From DATLNM01 sp035536775 (lineage in GTDB: Bacteria; Actinomycetota; CADDZG01; WHSQ01), in NCBI GenBank assembly GCA_035536775.1, contig DATLNM010000019.1, positions 50,752 through 114,751 of the forward strand: a DNA stretch of 64,000 nucleotides, read 5' to 3'. The notes under the pieces were generated by a model. It saw nothing but the letters and a program-made list of their open reading frames with translations, had not been told where the DNA came from and searched no databases. Within the stretch, counting starts at the first letter, position 1. Every line of letters begins with the position of its first letter. The position numbers were made by a program, and so were the translations under genes. This document shows, one piece after another, positions 7,547 to 16,281 of this stretch.

Positions 7547-9136
7547 GTGAAGCTCCGCAGGTATCGAATCCGGCTCGCCTTGGCGCTCCTGATCGCTTTC
7601 GGGGGACTCGCCAGCGTCCTGATCGGCGACCTACATCCGAACCTCGGCCTCGACCTCGAGGGCGGGATCAGCGTCACGCTCACAGCCGCGTCCGACCGCG
7701 AGATCGAGCCGGAGGTGCTCGACAAGACCGTCGAGATCATCAGAGCGCGGCTCGACGAGTTCGGTGGTCTGGAGCCGGATATCAGCCGCTCCGGCGCGAA
7801 CAACATCCTCATCCAGCTCCCGGGCCTCGAGAACGAGGAGGAGGCCCTCGAGCTCGTGGGGACGACCGCGCAGCTGACGTTCCGCCAGGTCGAAGAGATC
7901 ATCCCGCCGGATGCTGACCCCACCGCGTCACCCTCGCCCTCGCCATCCGCATCGGCAACTGAACCGGCCAAGGGTGACGAGGACGGGAACAAGAACGACG
8001 GGAAGAACGACGGGAACAAGAACGACGCCAAGGACGACGCGAAGGATGACCCTAAGGACGAGCCCGAGGACGACGAGGATTCTGCGCGCCCGGGGGTCAC
8101 GGAGGGCACCGACGAGTCGGTGAACGACAAAGAGGTTGTCTACCCATCGGCCGATGACGAAGAGGACGGGGTCCTCTACAGGCTCAAGCCCGCCGTGCTC
8201 ACCGGAGAGGTCATCGAAGACGCCGAGGCCGTCACCGACACGACCACGGGGGAATGGAGCGTCACGATCGAGATGAACGACCGTGGCTCGAAGATCTGGG
8301 CCGACTTCACGGGCGACCTCGCGTGTCTGCGGGATGAGGGCGACCCCATCCGCGAGCAGGTCGCGATCGTGCTCGACGGCAAGGTCGAGTCCGCCGCCGG
8401 CATGCAGCCCCCCACCCAGGGTGGCTCGGGTGTGGAGTGCGGGGTGGGGATCGCCGGTGGCGAGACCCAGATCGACGTCGGTAGCCAGGAGGAAGCCAAG
8501 AACCTCGCTCTCGTGCTTCGCACCGGCGCTCTTCCGCTGACCCTCGAGCAGTCGGAGGTGCAGAAGGTGTCACCGACGCTGGGCCGCGATTCGCTCAACG
8601 CCGGCATCTTGGCGGGCCTCCTCGGTCTCGGCCTCGTGATGATCTACATGGTCGTCTACTACCGCGGCCTCGGGCTCATCGTGTGGGCGGGCCTCGCGGT
8701 CTTCGCAGCGATCCTCTACACGCTCATGGCGTTCCTCGGGAAGACGGCGAACTTCACACTGAGCCTCGCCGGCATCGCGGGGTTCATCGTGTCGGTCGGG
8801 GTTACGGCCGACTCCTACATCGTCGCATTCGAGCGCCTGAAGGACGAGGTCCGTTCCGGCAAGAGCCTCCGCGCCGCGGTCGATCGCGGGATGGTCCGCT
8901 CATTCCGCACGATCCTCGTGGCGGACTTCGTCACGGGCTCGGCCGCCGTCATCCTGTTCTTCCTCGCCGTTGGTTCGGTCAAAGGCTTCGCTCTGACGCT
9001 CGGGCTGTCGACGATCGCCGACGTCCTCATCGCCTACTACTTCACGCGCTCAGCGGTCACGCTCCTAGCGCGCACGAAGTGGTTCGCCGAAGGGAAGTTC
9101 ATCGGGATGAGGGACGCGCTGGGGGTGGAGTCATGA
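7547..9136 (+). CDS. secD: Protein translocase subunit SecD with acidic/Pro-Ser-rich insertion
   Basis: 529 residues; GTG start after an AGGAG ribosome binding site. SecD, with SecF, uses the proton motive force to help complete protein export. The N-terminal membrane helix, the family motif GLDLEGGI at about 37-44 and the C-terminal membrane bundle beginning near 350 (LLGLGLVMIYMVVYYRG through DFVTGSAAVILFFLA) are present. Between the first extracytoplasmic subdomains, about residues 122-190 form an unusual low-complexity insertion: first Pro/Ser-rich, then Asp/Lys/Asn-rich, encoded by DNA repeats. The stop overlaps secF by ATGA. Confidence 0.95.
   Translation: MKLRRYRIRLALALLIAFGGLASVLIGDLHPNLGLDLEGGISVTLTAASDREIEPEVLDKTVEIIRARLDEFGGLEPDISRSGANNILIQLPGLENEEEALELVGTTAQLTFRQVEEIIPPDADPTASPSPSPSASATEPAKGDEDGNKNDGKNDGNKNDAKDDAKDDPKDEPEDDEDSARPGVTEGTDESVNDKEVVYPSADDEEDGVLYRLKPAVLTGEVIEDAEAVTDTTTGEWSVTIEMNDRGSKIWADFTGDLACLRDEGDPIREQVAIVLDGKVESAAGMQPPTQGGSGVECGVGIAGGETQIDVGSQEEAKNLALVLRTGALPLTLEQSEVQKVSPTLGRDSLNAGILAGLLGLGLVMIYMVVYYRGLGLIVWAGLAVFAAILYTLMAFLGKTANFTLSLAGIAGFIVSVGVTADSYIVAFERLKDEVRSGKSLRAAVDRGMVRSFRTILVADFVTGSAAVILFFLAVGSVKGFALTLGLSTIADVLIAYYFTRSAVTLLARTKWFAEGKFIGMRDALGVES
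7982..8080 (+). repeat. Degenerate short repeats coding the SecD Asp/Lys/Asn-rich insertion
   Basis: GACGGGAACAAGAAC occurs at 7982-7996 and again at 8009-8023, with related GACGGGAAGAAC, GACGCCAAG, GACGCGAAG and GATGACCCTAAG units around them. All keep the reading frame and encode DGNKN, DGKN, DAK and DDPK peptides. The pattern suggests in-frame repeat expansion. Confidence 0.8.
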
Positions 9137-10380
9137 GCTCTCCTGGTAGCCCGCGCCCCGAGCGCTCGAGCATGAGCACCATGGAGCACATCAAGCGCAT
9201 GTTCCGGGGCGAAACGAATTTCGACTTCATCGGGCGCCGGAACCTTTGGTTCGGGCTCTCGGGAGCGGTCCTGTTGATAAGCATCCTTGCGATGCCACTT
9301 CGACCCGCGCACTCACCTTGCTCGCCGCCGCTGCCTTCCTTCTTCAAAGGTCTGAACTGTGGCATCGAGTTCAAGGGTGGCGTATCGATCCAGGCGCCCA
9401 TCGGCGCGGACAGCCCGCTCGCCGATCAGGCCGACCTCGAGGTCATCGAGTCCGTGCGGGAAGGTGTCGAGGAGGTCGGCGCGCTCGACCCTCAGATCCA
9501 GGTCGCGAGCCTGGGCGACGACCGCAGCGTCATCGTCCAGACGACCGAGCTCGGCACGGTCGAGGAGCAGGAGGCGTTCCAGGACCGCGTCCGTGAACTT
9601 ACCGGCGCGACGGTCGAAGAGAGCTCTCCGCAGCGGATCGGGCGGAAGTGGGGTGGCGAGATCTCGCGCAAGGCGTTCTTCGCGATGGTCGTCTTCCTCA
9701 TCGTTATCTCGATCTTCATGTCGTGGCGCTTCGAATGGAAGATGGGCATCGCGGCGATCGCCGCCATGTTCCACGACCTCATCGTGACGGCGGGCGTGTA
9801 TGCGATCGTCGGATTCGAGCTGACGCCGTCCACGATCATCGCGATCCTCACGATCTTGGGTTACTCGCTCTACGACAACGTGGTGGTCTTCGACAAGGTC
9901 GAGGAGAACGTGGCCGCGTTCGCGGCGACGGGCAAGATGACCTACAACGACGCCGCGAACCTGTCGCTCAACGAAGTCTTCATGCGTTCGCTCAACACTG
10001 CCCTCGCGACCATCCTCCCGGTGGCGGCTCTGCTGTTCGTGGGTGCCGGGATACTCGGTGCCGGAACCCTGAAGGACCTCGCGCTGGCGTTGTTCGTAGG
10101 TCTCTTCGTAGGCACCTATTCGTCGGTGTTCTTCGCGGTGCCGATCCTGGCGACCTTGAAGGAGCGCGAGCCCCGCTTTCAGAACGTGCGCGAGAAGCTG
10201 GCGCGCGATGCTGCGCGTCGAACCGCGGTCAAGCCCGCGGTGGTAACCGAGGCGCCGGGCGTCGAGGGGCACGAGATCGCCGCGCCGGCTCGCCCGACCG
10301 CCGCGACACCCGCGACGCCGAGGCCGGCGAGCAAGCCGCGCGCTGGAACCAAGAAGGCGAAGCGCCGGAAGCGGAAGTAA
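9133..10380 (+). CDS. secF: Protein translocase subunit SecF
   Basis: 415 residues from ATG at 9133 (ATGA overlap with secD). The open frame extends far upstream through secD in another frame, but the SecF core only begins here (FDFIGRRNLWFGLSG). The Cys-containing first loop leads to IEFKGGVSIQ, the SecF counterpart of the SecD GG motif. Six membrane segments follow, including ILTILGYSLYDNVVVFDKVEEN, a highly conserved SecF stretch. The last ~60 residues are Pro/Ala then Lys/Arg-rich (KKAKRRKRK end), a cytoplasmic basic tail like that of YajC. Confidence 0.95.
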   Translation: MSSPGSPRPERSSMSTMEHIKRMFRGETNFDFIGRRNLWFGLSGAVLLISILAMPLRPAHSPCSPPLPSFFKGLNCGIEFKGGVSIQAPIGADSPLADQADLEVIESVREGVEEVGALDPQIQVASLGDDRSVIVQTTELGTVEEQEAFQDRVRELTGATVEESSPQRIGRKWGGEISRKAFFAMVVFLIVISIFMSWRFEWKMGIAAIAAMFHDLIVTAGVYAIVGFELTPSTIIAILTILGYSLYDNVVVFDKVEENVAAFAATGKMTYNDAANLSLNEVFMRSLNTALATILPVAALLFVGAGILGAGTLKDLALALFVGLFVGTYSSVFFAVPILATLKEREPRFQNVREKLARDAARRTAVKPAVVTEAPGVEGHEIAAPARPTAATPATPRPASKPRAGTKKAKRRKRK

Positions 10381-10387
10381 CGCCGCC

Positions 10388-10393
10388 TACAAT
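10388..10393 (+). promoter_or_regulatory. Candidate -10 element of a leaderless relA transcript
   Basis: TACAAT ends 6 bases before the relA ATG at 10400. A start site at the A of the ATG would give a leaderless mRNA. No ribosome binding site is present in the 19-bp gap after secF. No clear -35 was recognised. Confidence 0.6.
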
Positions 10394-10399
10394 TACCCC

Positions 10400-12670
10400 A
10401 TGGGCACCATCGGGGAGCGTTCCGACGAGCCGGCCGTTGCGGTCGAGCCGTCGTCGCGAGGTGTCAAGGCGGTCCTGAAAAAGGTCAGGACCCCGCGCGC
10501 TGGCGAGTCGCCGCTCGAAGCGATCGTCAAGGAGGTACGGGCCCGCCGTCCTAAGGCGGACATCAAGGTCATCGAACGCGCTTACGAGCTCGCCGAACCG
10601 GCTCACGCGGGCCAGCTGCGGAAGTCGGGCGACCCCTTCATCTCGCACCCGTTGGGCGTCGCCTCGATCCTTGCACAACTCGGGCTCGACGAACGGACGG
10701 TTGCCGCCGCACTGCTGCACGATGCGGTCGAGGACACGGAACTGGGTCTCCCGCTCATCGAGGAGGAGCTCGGGTTCGATATCGCGTCGTTGATCGACGG
10801 GGTCACCAAGCTGCAGAGCATCAAGTTCCGCTCGCCCGAACAAGGGCGAGCCGAGAGCCTGCGCAAGATGATCGTTGCTACCGCCAAGGATGTGCGGGTA
10901 CTGCTGATCAAGATCGCGGACCGGCTCCACAACATGCGCACCCTCGATCCGCTCCCACCCGACAAGCGCACGCTGATAGCGCGCGAGACCCTCGAGATCT
11001 ATGCACCCCTAGCTCACAGACTCGGGATGTATGCCATCAAGTGGGAACTCGAGGACCTCGCGTTCAGGACCCTTCATCCCAAACGCTACGAGGAGATCGA
11101 GGCTCTGATCCAGCAACGTCAGCCTGAACGTGAGCGGCTCGTCGACGAGGTCAGCGATCAGATCCTCTCGAAGCTCAAAGACGTCAGGATCAAAGCCGAG
11201 GTCTCGGGGCGCCCGAAGCACCTCTATTCGATCTACGAGAAGATCGTGCTGGGCGGCAAACAGTTCGAGGAGATCTTCGACCTCGTCGGCATCCGCGTCG
11301 TCGTGGAGTCGGTCAAGGACTGTTACGCGGCCCTGGGTGCGCTCCACACCTTGTTGACTCCGGTGCCCGGGCGCTTCAAGGATTACATCGCCATGCCGAA
11401 GTTCAACATGTATCAGTCCCTGCACACGACGGTGATCGGTCCTTCGGGACGTCCTCTCGAGATCCAGATCCGCACCAACGAGATGCATCGTGCGGCGGAA
11501 TATGGGATCGCCGCGCACTGGCTCTACAAGGAACAGCGCCGCGGGAAGGTCTCGGAGGACGAGATCGCTTGGCTCCAGCGCATGATGGATTGGCAGCAAG
11601 AGTCGGCGGATCCCAAGGAGTTCATGGAGTCCCTCAAGATCGACCTCTACGCCGATGAGGTCTTCGTGTTCACTCCCAAAGGCGACGTCCTCGAGCTACC
11701 GCGCGGTGCCACCCCACTCGACTTCTCGTACTCGATCCATACCGAGGTCGGCCACAAGACGGTCGGTGCTCGCGTCAACGGCCGGCTCGTGCCTTTGAGC
11801 CACGAGCTCAGCTCAGGCGACGCGGTCGAGATCATCACGTCCAAGGGACCGGCCGCGCCGTCGCGCGACTGGCTTCAGATCGTGAAGACGCCTCGCGCCC
11901 GCAACAAGATCCGGCAATGGTTCACGAGAGAGCGACGTGAAGACGCACTCGTGCAGGGCCGCGAGGCGCTGATCACCGCGATGCGCAAGCAAGGCCTTCC
12001 CGTCGACAAGATCTCCAAGAGCTCCCTGATGCAAGACGCTGCCGCAGACCTCCGGTATCCGGACCTCGAGTCCATGCTGGTCGCGGTCGGCGAGGGCCAC
12101 CTGTCACCGCAATCGGTGACCACACGGATCATCCGGCTGTTCCAGCCGGAGCCCGAGTCGGAGCCCGAACGAGAAGAGATCCAGCGCAAGAGGGCGCGTC
12201 GACCACGCGGCAAGGGTGTCATCGTCGAAGGAGTGGATGATCTCCTCGTGCGACTCGCACGTTGCTGCACACCTGTGCCGGGGGATTCGATCGTCGGGTT
12301 CTTGACCCGGGGACGCGGCGTGTCGGTGCATCGTGATGACTGCCCCAACGCGAAGGGGCTCGCGATCGCCGACGAGGGACGCATGGCCAAGGTGTGGTGG
12401 GACAACCGCCAGCAAGGAACCTTCGAGGTCGCCATCCAGATCGAGGCCCTCGACCGCACGAAACTCCTGCGTGACATCACCGCTGCGATCTCCGACCAGG
12501 GGATCCACATCGTCTCGTCGACGAGCCGCTCGGGCAAGGATGGGATCGCCGTGCTGGGATTCACGTTCGAGCTTGCCGACCCCGGCCATCTCGAGCACGT
12601 CATCCAGAGTGTTCGGCGCGTCGATTCCGTCTTCGACGTCTACCGCGTCGTCCCGGCATCCGCCCGCTGA
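10400..12670 (+). CDS. relA: Bifunctional (p)ppGpp synthetase/hydrolase (Rel/SpoT type)
   Basis: 756 residues with the full long-RSH architecture. The HD hydrolase domain (about 60-200) keeps FISHPLGVA, LLHDAVEDTE and KIADRLHNMRTL. The synthetase domain (about 265-375) has GRPKHLYSIY, FKDYIAMPKFNMYQSLHTTV and EIQIRTNEMHRAAEYG. A TGS domain (about 415-475, FVFTPKGDVLELP), a zinc-finger-like segment (ARCCTPVPGDSIVGF) and a C-terminal ACT domain follow. Intact HD residues argue for both synthesis and hydrolysis, as usual for the single Rel of actinobacteria. The apt gene often found between secF and relA is absent. The start looks leaderless. Confidence 0.96.
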   Translation: MGTIGERSDEPAVAVEPSSRGVKAVLKKVRTPRAGESPLEAIVKEVRARRPKADIKVIERAYELAEPAHAGQLRKSGDPFISHPLGVASILAQLGLDERTVAAALLHDAVEDTELGLPLIEEELGFDIASLIDGVTKLQSIKFRSPEQGRAESLRKMIVATAKDVRVLLIKIADRLHNMRTLDPLPPDKRTLIARETLEIYAPLAHRLGMYAIKWELEDLAFRTLHPKRYEEIEALIQQRQPERERLVDEVSDQILSKLKDVRIKAEVSGRPKHLYSIYEKIVLGGKQFEEIFDLVGIRVVVESVKDCYAALGALHTLLTPVPGRFKDYIAMPKFNMYQSLHTTVIGPSGRPLEIQIRTNEMHRAAEYGIAAHWLYKEQRRGKVSEDEIAWLQRMMDWQQESADPKEFMESLKIDLYADEVFVFTPKGDVLELPRGATPLDFSYSIHTEVGHKTVGARVNGRLVPLSHELSSGDAVEIITSKGPAAPSRDWLQIVKTPRARNKIRQWFTRERREDALVQGREALITAMRKQGLPVDKISKSSLMQDAAADLRYPDLESMLVAVGEGHLSPQSVTTRIIRLFQPEPESEPEREEIQRKRARRPRGKGVIVEGVDDLLVRLARCCTPVPGDSIVGFLTRGRGVSVHRDDCPNAKGLAIADEGRMAKVWWDNRQQGTFEVAIQIEALDRTKLLRDITAAISDQGIHIVSSTSRSGKDGIAVLGFTFELADPGHLEHVIQSVRRVDSVFDVYRVVPASAR

Positions 12671-12679
12671 GAGGCCCAG

Positions 12680-13129
12680 ATGAGGGGGGTCGTGCAGCGC
12701 GTCACCACCGCGAAGGTCACGGTCGACGGGGCGGTCGTCGGAAAGATCGGTCTGGGCCTTCTCCTGCTCGTGGGGATCACCAAGACCGATGGGCTCGACG
12801 AATGCGAATGGCTCGCAGACAAGGTCATCAATCTTCGGATCTTCGGTGACGACGAGGGCAAGATGAACCGCTCCCTCGTCGATGTCGGGGGATCCGTGCT
12901 CGTGGTGTCCCAGTTCACGCTGTACGGGGACGCGCGCAAGTCTCGGCGTCCGTCATTCATCGACGCGTTAGCGGGGGACCGCGCCGAGAATCTCTACGAC
13001 CAGCTCGTCTCGGAGTTCGAGCACCGCGGCATCGCGACACAGACCGGGCGCTTCGGAGCGATGATGGACGTGACCCTGACCAACGAAGGCCCGGTCACGA
13101 TCCTGCTGGACTCGTCGAAGCTGTTCTAG
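12680..13129 (+). CDS. dtd: D-aminoacyl-tRNA deacylase
   Basis: 149 residues, normal. It removes D-amino acids wrongly attached to tRNA. The two DTD signatures are present: SQFTLYGD near 81-88 and the GPVT loop in TNEGPVTILLDS near the end. A GAGAGG ribosome binding site precedes the ATG, 9 bp after relA. It converges on the transketolase genes with 7 bp between stops and no terminator. Confidence 0.95.
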   Translation: MRGVVQRVTTAKVTVDGAVVGKIGLGLLLLVGITKTDGLDECEWLADKVINLRIFGDDEGKMNRSLVDVGGSVLVVSQFTLYGDARKSRRPSFIDALAGDRAENLYDQLVSEFEHRGIATQTGRFGAMMDVTLTNEGPVTILLDSSKLF

Positions 13130-13136
13130 TGGGGCA

Positions 13137-14096
13137 CTAATCCTTGAGGAGGCGATGGGCGGCGTCGTAGATCGCCGTCGGTGTGAGGCCGTACTGCGTC
13201 AGTAGCTCGTCGGGTGTCCCCGAGGTGGCATAGGTGTCGCCGACATTGACGAACGCCATACGTGCTGGGCGCCGTTCGGAGACGACCATCGAGACCGTCG
13301 CGCCGAGTCCGCCATAGGCGAGGTGCTCCTCGGCAACCACGATCCCGCCCGTCTCGTTCGCCGCACTCTCGATAGCTGCGGTGTCGATCGGCTTGACCGT
13401 GTGCATGTCGAGCACACGGGCGGAGATGCCGTCGGCGGCCAGACCCTCCGCCGCGTCCAGGGCCATGGCGACCATGATGCCGTTGGCGACCAGCGTGACA
13501 TCGGAACCGTCCCGCAGCATGTTGGCGCGGCCGATCTGGAAGTCGGCGTCACCGCCGTAGATGACCGGGACCTTGGGCCGCCCGCAGCGGAGGAAGACGG
13601 GTCCGTGGTGCTCGATCATCGCCTTCGTCGCGGCCGCGGCAGAGGCGCCGTCGGCGGGGACGATGACAGCAAAACCCGGAAGCGCGCAGCCGAGCGCGAC
13701 ATCCTCGACCGCCATCTGTGACGGGCCGTCCTCGCCGATCGAGATACCGGCGTGCGTACCCACGAGCTTCACGTTGAGGTTCGGGAACGCCACGGACATC
13801 CGGATCTGGTCGTAAGCATTGGCCATCAGGAAGATCGAGAACGAGGAGACCACGGGGATCTTGCCCGAGGCAGCGAGCCCGGCAGCGATCCCGACCATGT
13901 TCGACTCGGCGATACCTGCGTTGAAGAACCGTTCGGGGAAGCGCTCCATGAAGTGATTGGTGAACGTCGAGTTGTTGACGTCACCGTCGACGACCACGAT
14001 GTCCTCGTTCGAGCCGAGCTCGGCCAGGGCTGCGCCGAACGCCTCGCGGGTCGCAGGCCCCTCCGGCAAGTCGATCCGTCGAATGCCGAAAGCCAT
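13137..14096 (-). CDS. Transketolase, C-terminal subunit
   Basis: 319 residues from ATG at 14096. A longer open frame upstream overlaps the N-terminal subunit gene and reads as non-coding. This half carries the pyrimidine-binding and C-terminal domains: VVVDGDVNNSTFTNHF, the conserved glutamate region FFNAGIAESNMVGIAAGLA, and THAGISIGEDGPSQMAVED. Together with the gene just upstream (2 bp apart) it forms a split transketolase of the non-oxidative pentose phosphate pathway. Two-subunit transketolases are common in archaea and several bacterial groups. Confidence 0.94.
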   Translation of the reverse strand: MAFGIRRIDLPEGPATREAFGAALAELGSNEDIVVVDGDVNNSTFTNHFMERFPERFFNAGIAESNMVGIAAGLAASGKIPVVSSFSIFLMANAYDQIRMSVAFPNLNVKLVGTHAGISIGEDGPSQMAVEDVALGCALPGFAVIVPADGASAAAATKAMIEHHGPVFLRCGRPKVPVIYGGDADFQIGRANMLRDGSDVTLVANGIMVAMALDAAEGLAADGISARVLDMHTVKPIDTAAIESAANETGGIVVAEEHLAYGGLGATVSMVVSERRPARMAFVNVGDTYATSGTPDELLTQYGLTPTAIYDAAHRLLKD

Positions 14097-14098
14097 CG

Positions 14099-14938
14099 TC
14101 AGGACGCTCCGATCTCTGCGAGTGCGGCGGCCTCGTCGGACGCGCCGATCGGTTTGCCGTGCCACTTGCCGGGGGTCTCCTCGAGCAGCGAGACGCCCTT
14201 GCCCTTGACGGTGCGCGCGACTATCGCCTGAGGTTTCCCGGTCACCGATCGCGCCCATTCGAACGCCGACGAGACCTCGTCGAGCGAGTGGCCGTTGATC
14301 GATCTCACATCGAGCCCGAAAGCACGCAGCTTTTCGTCCAGGGGGTCGAGCGGCTGGATGTCGTCCACCGCACCGGTCTGCTGGAACCCATTGCGGTCCA
14401 CGATCAGCGTCAAGTTGTCTAGGCCGTGGTTGCCGGCGTACATCGCGGCCTCCCAGACCTGTCCCTGTTCGCTCTCGCCGTCGCCGACCATGACGTAAAC
14501 GCGATAGTCGAGACCATCCACCCGCGCGGCAAGGGCGTGACCGATCGCGATCGAGAACCCTTGGCCCAACGAGCCCGTGGAGGCCTCCACGCCGGCGAGG
14601 CGGTTCATGTTGGGGTGTCCTTCGAGCGGCGATCCCAACTTGCGCAACGACATCAGATCTGCCTCCGGAAAGAAGCCGGCCGCGGCGAGGACCGCGTAGA
14701 GGCCCGGGGCTCCGTGTCCCTTCGAGAGGATGAACCGGTCGCGCTCGGGGTGATGCGGCTCAGCGGGGTCGTAGCGCAGAACGCCGCCGAAGTAGAGCAC
14801 CGTGATGATCTCGACCATCGAAAGCGAAGTGGAGGGATGACCCGACCCGGCCGCGGTCGTGGCCTTCACGATGTCTCTTCGGATGCGCCGCGTGATCGCC
14901 TCGAGCTCGGGGCGTGCCTCGGTGCGCGCGGTCAGCAT
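14099..14938 (-). CDS. Transketolase, N-terminal (thiamine diphosphate-binding) subunit
   Basis: 279 residues. It holds the thiamine diphosphate-binding half: KATTAAGSGHPSTSLS, LSKGHGAPGLYAVLA, GSLGQGFSIAIG and the metal-binding MVGDGESEQGQVWEA motif. It works as a heteromer with the C-terminal subunit encoded 2 bp downstream. Its ATG at 14938 has no ribosome binding site but has TAGGAT six bases upstream, and it is divergent from hisS across 38 bp. Confidence 0.94.
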   Translation of the reverse strand: MLTARTEARPELEAITRRIRRDIVKATTAAGSGHPSTSLSMVEIITVLYFGGVLRYDPAEPHHPERDRFILSKGHGAPGLYAVLAAAGFFPEADLMSLRKLGSPLEGHPNMNRLAGVEASTGSLGQGFSIAIGHALAARVDGLDYRVYVMVGDGESEQGQVWEAAMYAGNHGLDNLTLIVDRNGFQQTGAVDDIQPLDPLDEKLRAFGLDVRSINGHSLDEVSSAFEWARSVTGKPQAIVARTVKGKGVSLLEETPGKWHGKPIGASDEAAALAEIGAS

Positions 14939-14944
14939 CGGCGA

Positions 14945-14950
14945 ATCCTA
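14945..14950 (-). promoter_or_regulatory. -10 element of leaderless transketolase transcript
   Basis: On the reverse strand TAGGAT is followed by exactly six bases and then the ATG of the transketolase N-subunit. The whole space to the divergent hisS gene is 38 bp, leaving no room for a normal leader. Confidence 0.7.
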
Positions 14951-14964
14951 TAAGGCGACTCTCA

Positions 14965-14970
14965 TAGGAT
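14965..14970 (+). promoter_or_regulatory. -10 element of leaderless hisS transcript
   Basis: TAGGAT is followed by exactly six bases and the hisS ATG at 14977. The arrangement mirrors that of the divergent transketolase promoter 20 bp away, and each promoter's -35 area falls on the other's -10. Confidence 0.7.
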
Positions 14971-14976
14971 GCCCGG

Positions 14977-16281
14977 ATGCCCGAAGAACCCCTTGCCCTG
15001 AGCGCGCCCAAAGGAACGAACGATGTCCTCCCGCCCTTCTCGTGGGAGTGGCAAGGGCTCACGCGCGCCGCTCTGGACACATTCGCGCTGGCGGGCTACG
15101 CGCCGATCGAGACCCCACTGTTCGAACACACCGAGGTCTTCGTGCGCGGTGCCGGTGCCGGGAGCGAAGTCGTTACTAAGCAGATGTACACGTTCGAGGA
15201 CAAAGGGGGCCGCTCGCTCACACTGCGTCCCGAGGGCACGGCACCGGTGGTCCGCGCCGTCCTCGAGCACAACCTCGCCCGGGGCGCTCTCCCGGTCAAG
15301 GTGGCGTACGCCGGGGCGATGTTCCGCCAGGAGCGGCCGCAGAAGGGGCGCTACCGGCAGTTCTTCCAGGTCGGCGTCGAGGCGCTCGGTATCGATTCCC
15401 CGGTGCTCGACGCAGAGGTCGTGGAACTTGGATGGCGCTTCATCGCATCCATGCTGCCCCCGGAGGTGGTGCCGACCCTGCTTCTCAACACGATCGGTCA
15501 CCCGGGACCCGAGTGCCGGGCGCGCTACATCGATGAGCTGGCGAGTTTCCTTCGCGGGCGCATCGACGATCTGGCTCCGGGCGATCGTGAACGCGCCGCT
15601 ACCAACCCGTTGCGGATGTTCGATTCCAAGGAGGCGACGACCGGGGCAGTAATGGCGGCAGCCCCCTTGGTCACAGACCATGTGTGCGACGCGTGCCGGG
15701 CCCACTTCGATGAGGTCCGTGCACTTCTCGACTCGGTAGGGGTTCCATACACGGTGCGGCCACAGCTCGTCCGAGGCCTCGATTACTACACACGCACCGC
15801 GTTCGAGTACATCTGGGAGGGACTCGGCGCGCAGAACACCCTCGGAGGAGGGGGACGTTACGACGGACTGGCGGAGTCGCTCGGCGGGGACGCGCTGCCC
15901 GGCATCGGCTTCGCCCTCGGGGTGGATCGGATACTTCTTGCAGCCGGCAGAGACGGCTCGACCGCGGGTACGAAGGTCGACGTCTATGTCGCCGTGTTCG
16001 GCCCCGAAGCCGCTCCTACAGGTCTCCGGATCGCCACCGATCTCAGGAGGGAAGGGCTTGGTGTCGACCTCGACCATGGCGGACGTTCGTTGAAAGGTCA
16101 GATGAAGGATGCGGTGCGCTCCGGTGCCAGGTGGGTTGCGATCCTCGGGGAGGATGAGCTGGCCGCGGGCAGCGTCGCGCTGAAGGATCTCACCTCCGGT
16201 GAGCAGAGCTCGGTACCTCTGGACGGACTGGCTGCAACGTTGCGCTCGGGAACCATGCCCGCGGGAGCGGTGCTTCGATGA
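14977..16281 (+). CDS. hisS: Histidyl-tRNA synthetase
   Basis: 434 residues, class II synthetase. Visible motifs are KGTNDVLPP at the N-terminus, motif 2 region RPEGTAPVVRAVLEH with FRQERPQKGRYRQFFQ, the histidine-specific LVRGLDYYTRTAFEY, and motif 3 (GIGFALGVDRILLA). A C-terminal anticodon-binding domain (about 330-425) follows. It overlaps aspS by ATGA, the common hisS-aspS arrangement. Confidence 0.97.
   Translation: MPEEPLALSAPKGTNDVLPPFSWEWQGLTRAALDTFALAGYAPIETPLFEHTEVFVRGAGAGSEVVTKQMYTFEDKGGRSLTLRPEGTAPVVRAVLEHNLARGALPVKVAYAGAMFRQERPQKGRYRQFFQVGVEALGIDSPVLDAEVVELGWRFIASMLPPEVVPTLLLNTIGHPGPECRARYIDELASFLRGRIDDLAPGDRERAATNPLRMFDSKEATTGAVMAAAPLVTDHVCDACRAHFDEVRALLDSVGVPYTVRPQLVRGLDYYTRTAFEYIWEGLGAQNTLGGGGRYDGLAESLGGDALPGIGFALGVDRILLAAGRDGSTAGTKVDVYVAVFGPEAAPTGLRIATDLRREGLGVDLDHGGRSLKGQMKDAVRSGARWVAILGEDELAAGSVALKDLTSGEQSSVPLDGLAATLRSGTMPAGAVLR

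Noticed and set aside
8683..9132. Long N-terminal extension of the secF frame
   Set aside because: It overlaps secD in another frame and reads as Arg/His-rich non-coding translation; SecF similarity starts only after the ATG at 9133.
13137..14938. Frameshifted single transketolase
   Set aside because: Each half has a proper start and stop with a 2-bp gap and complete domains, as in known two-subunit transketolases.
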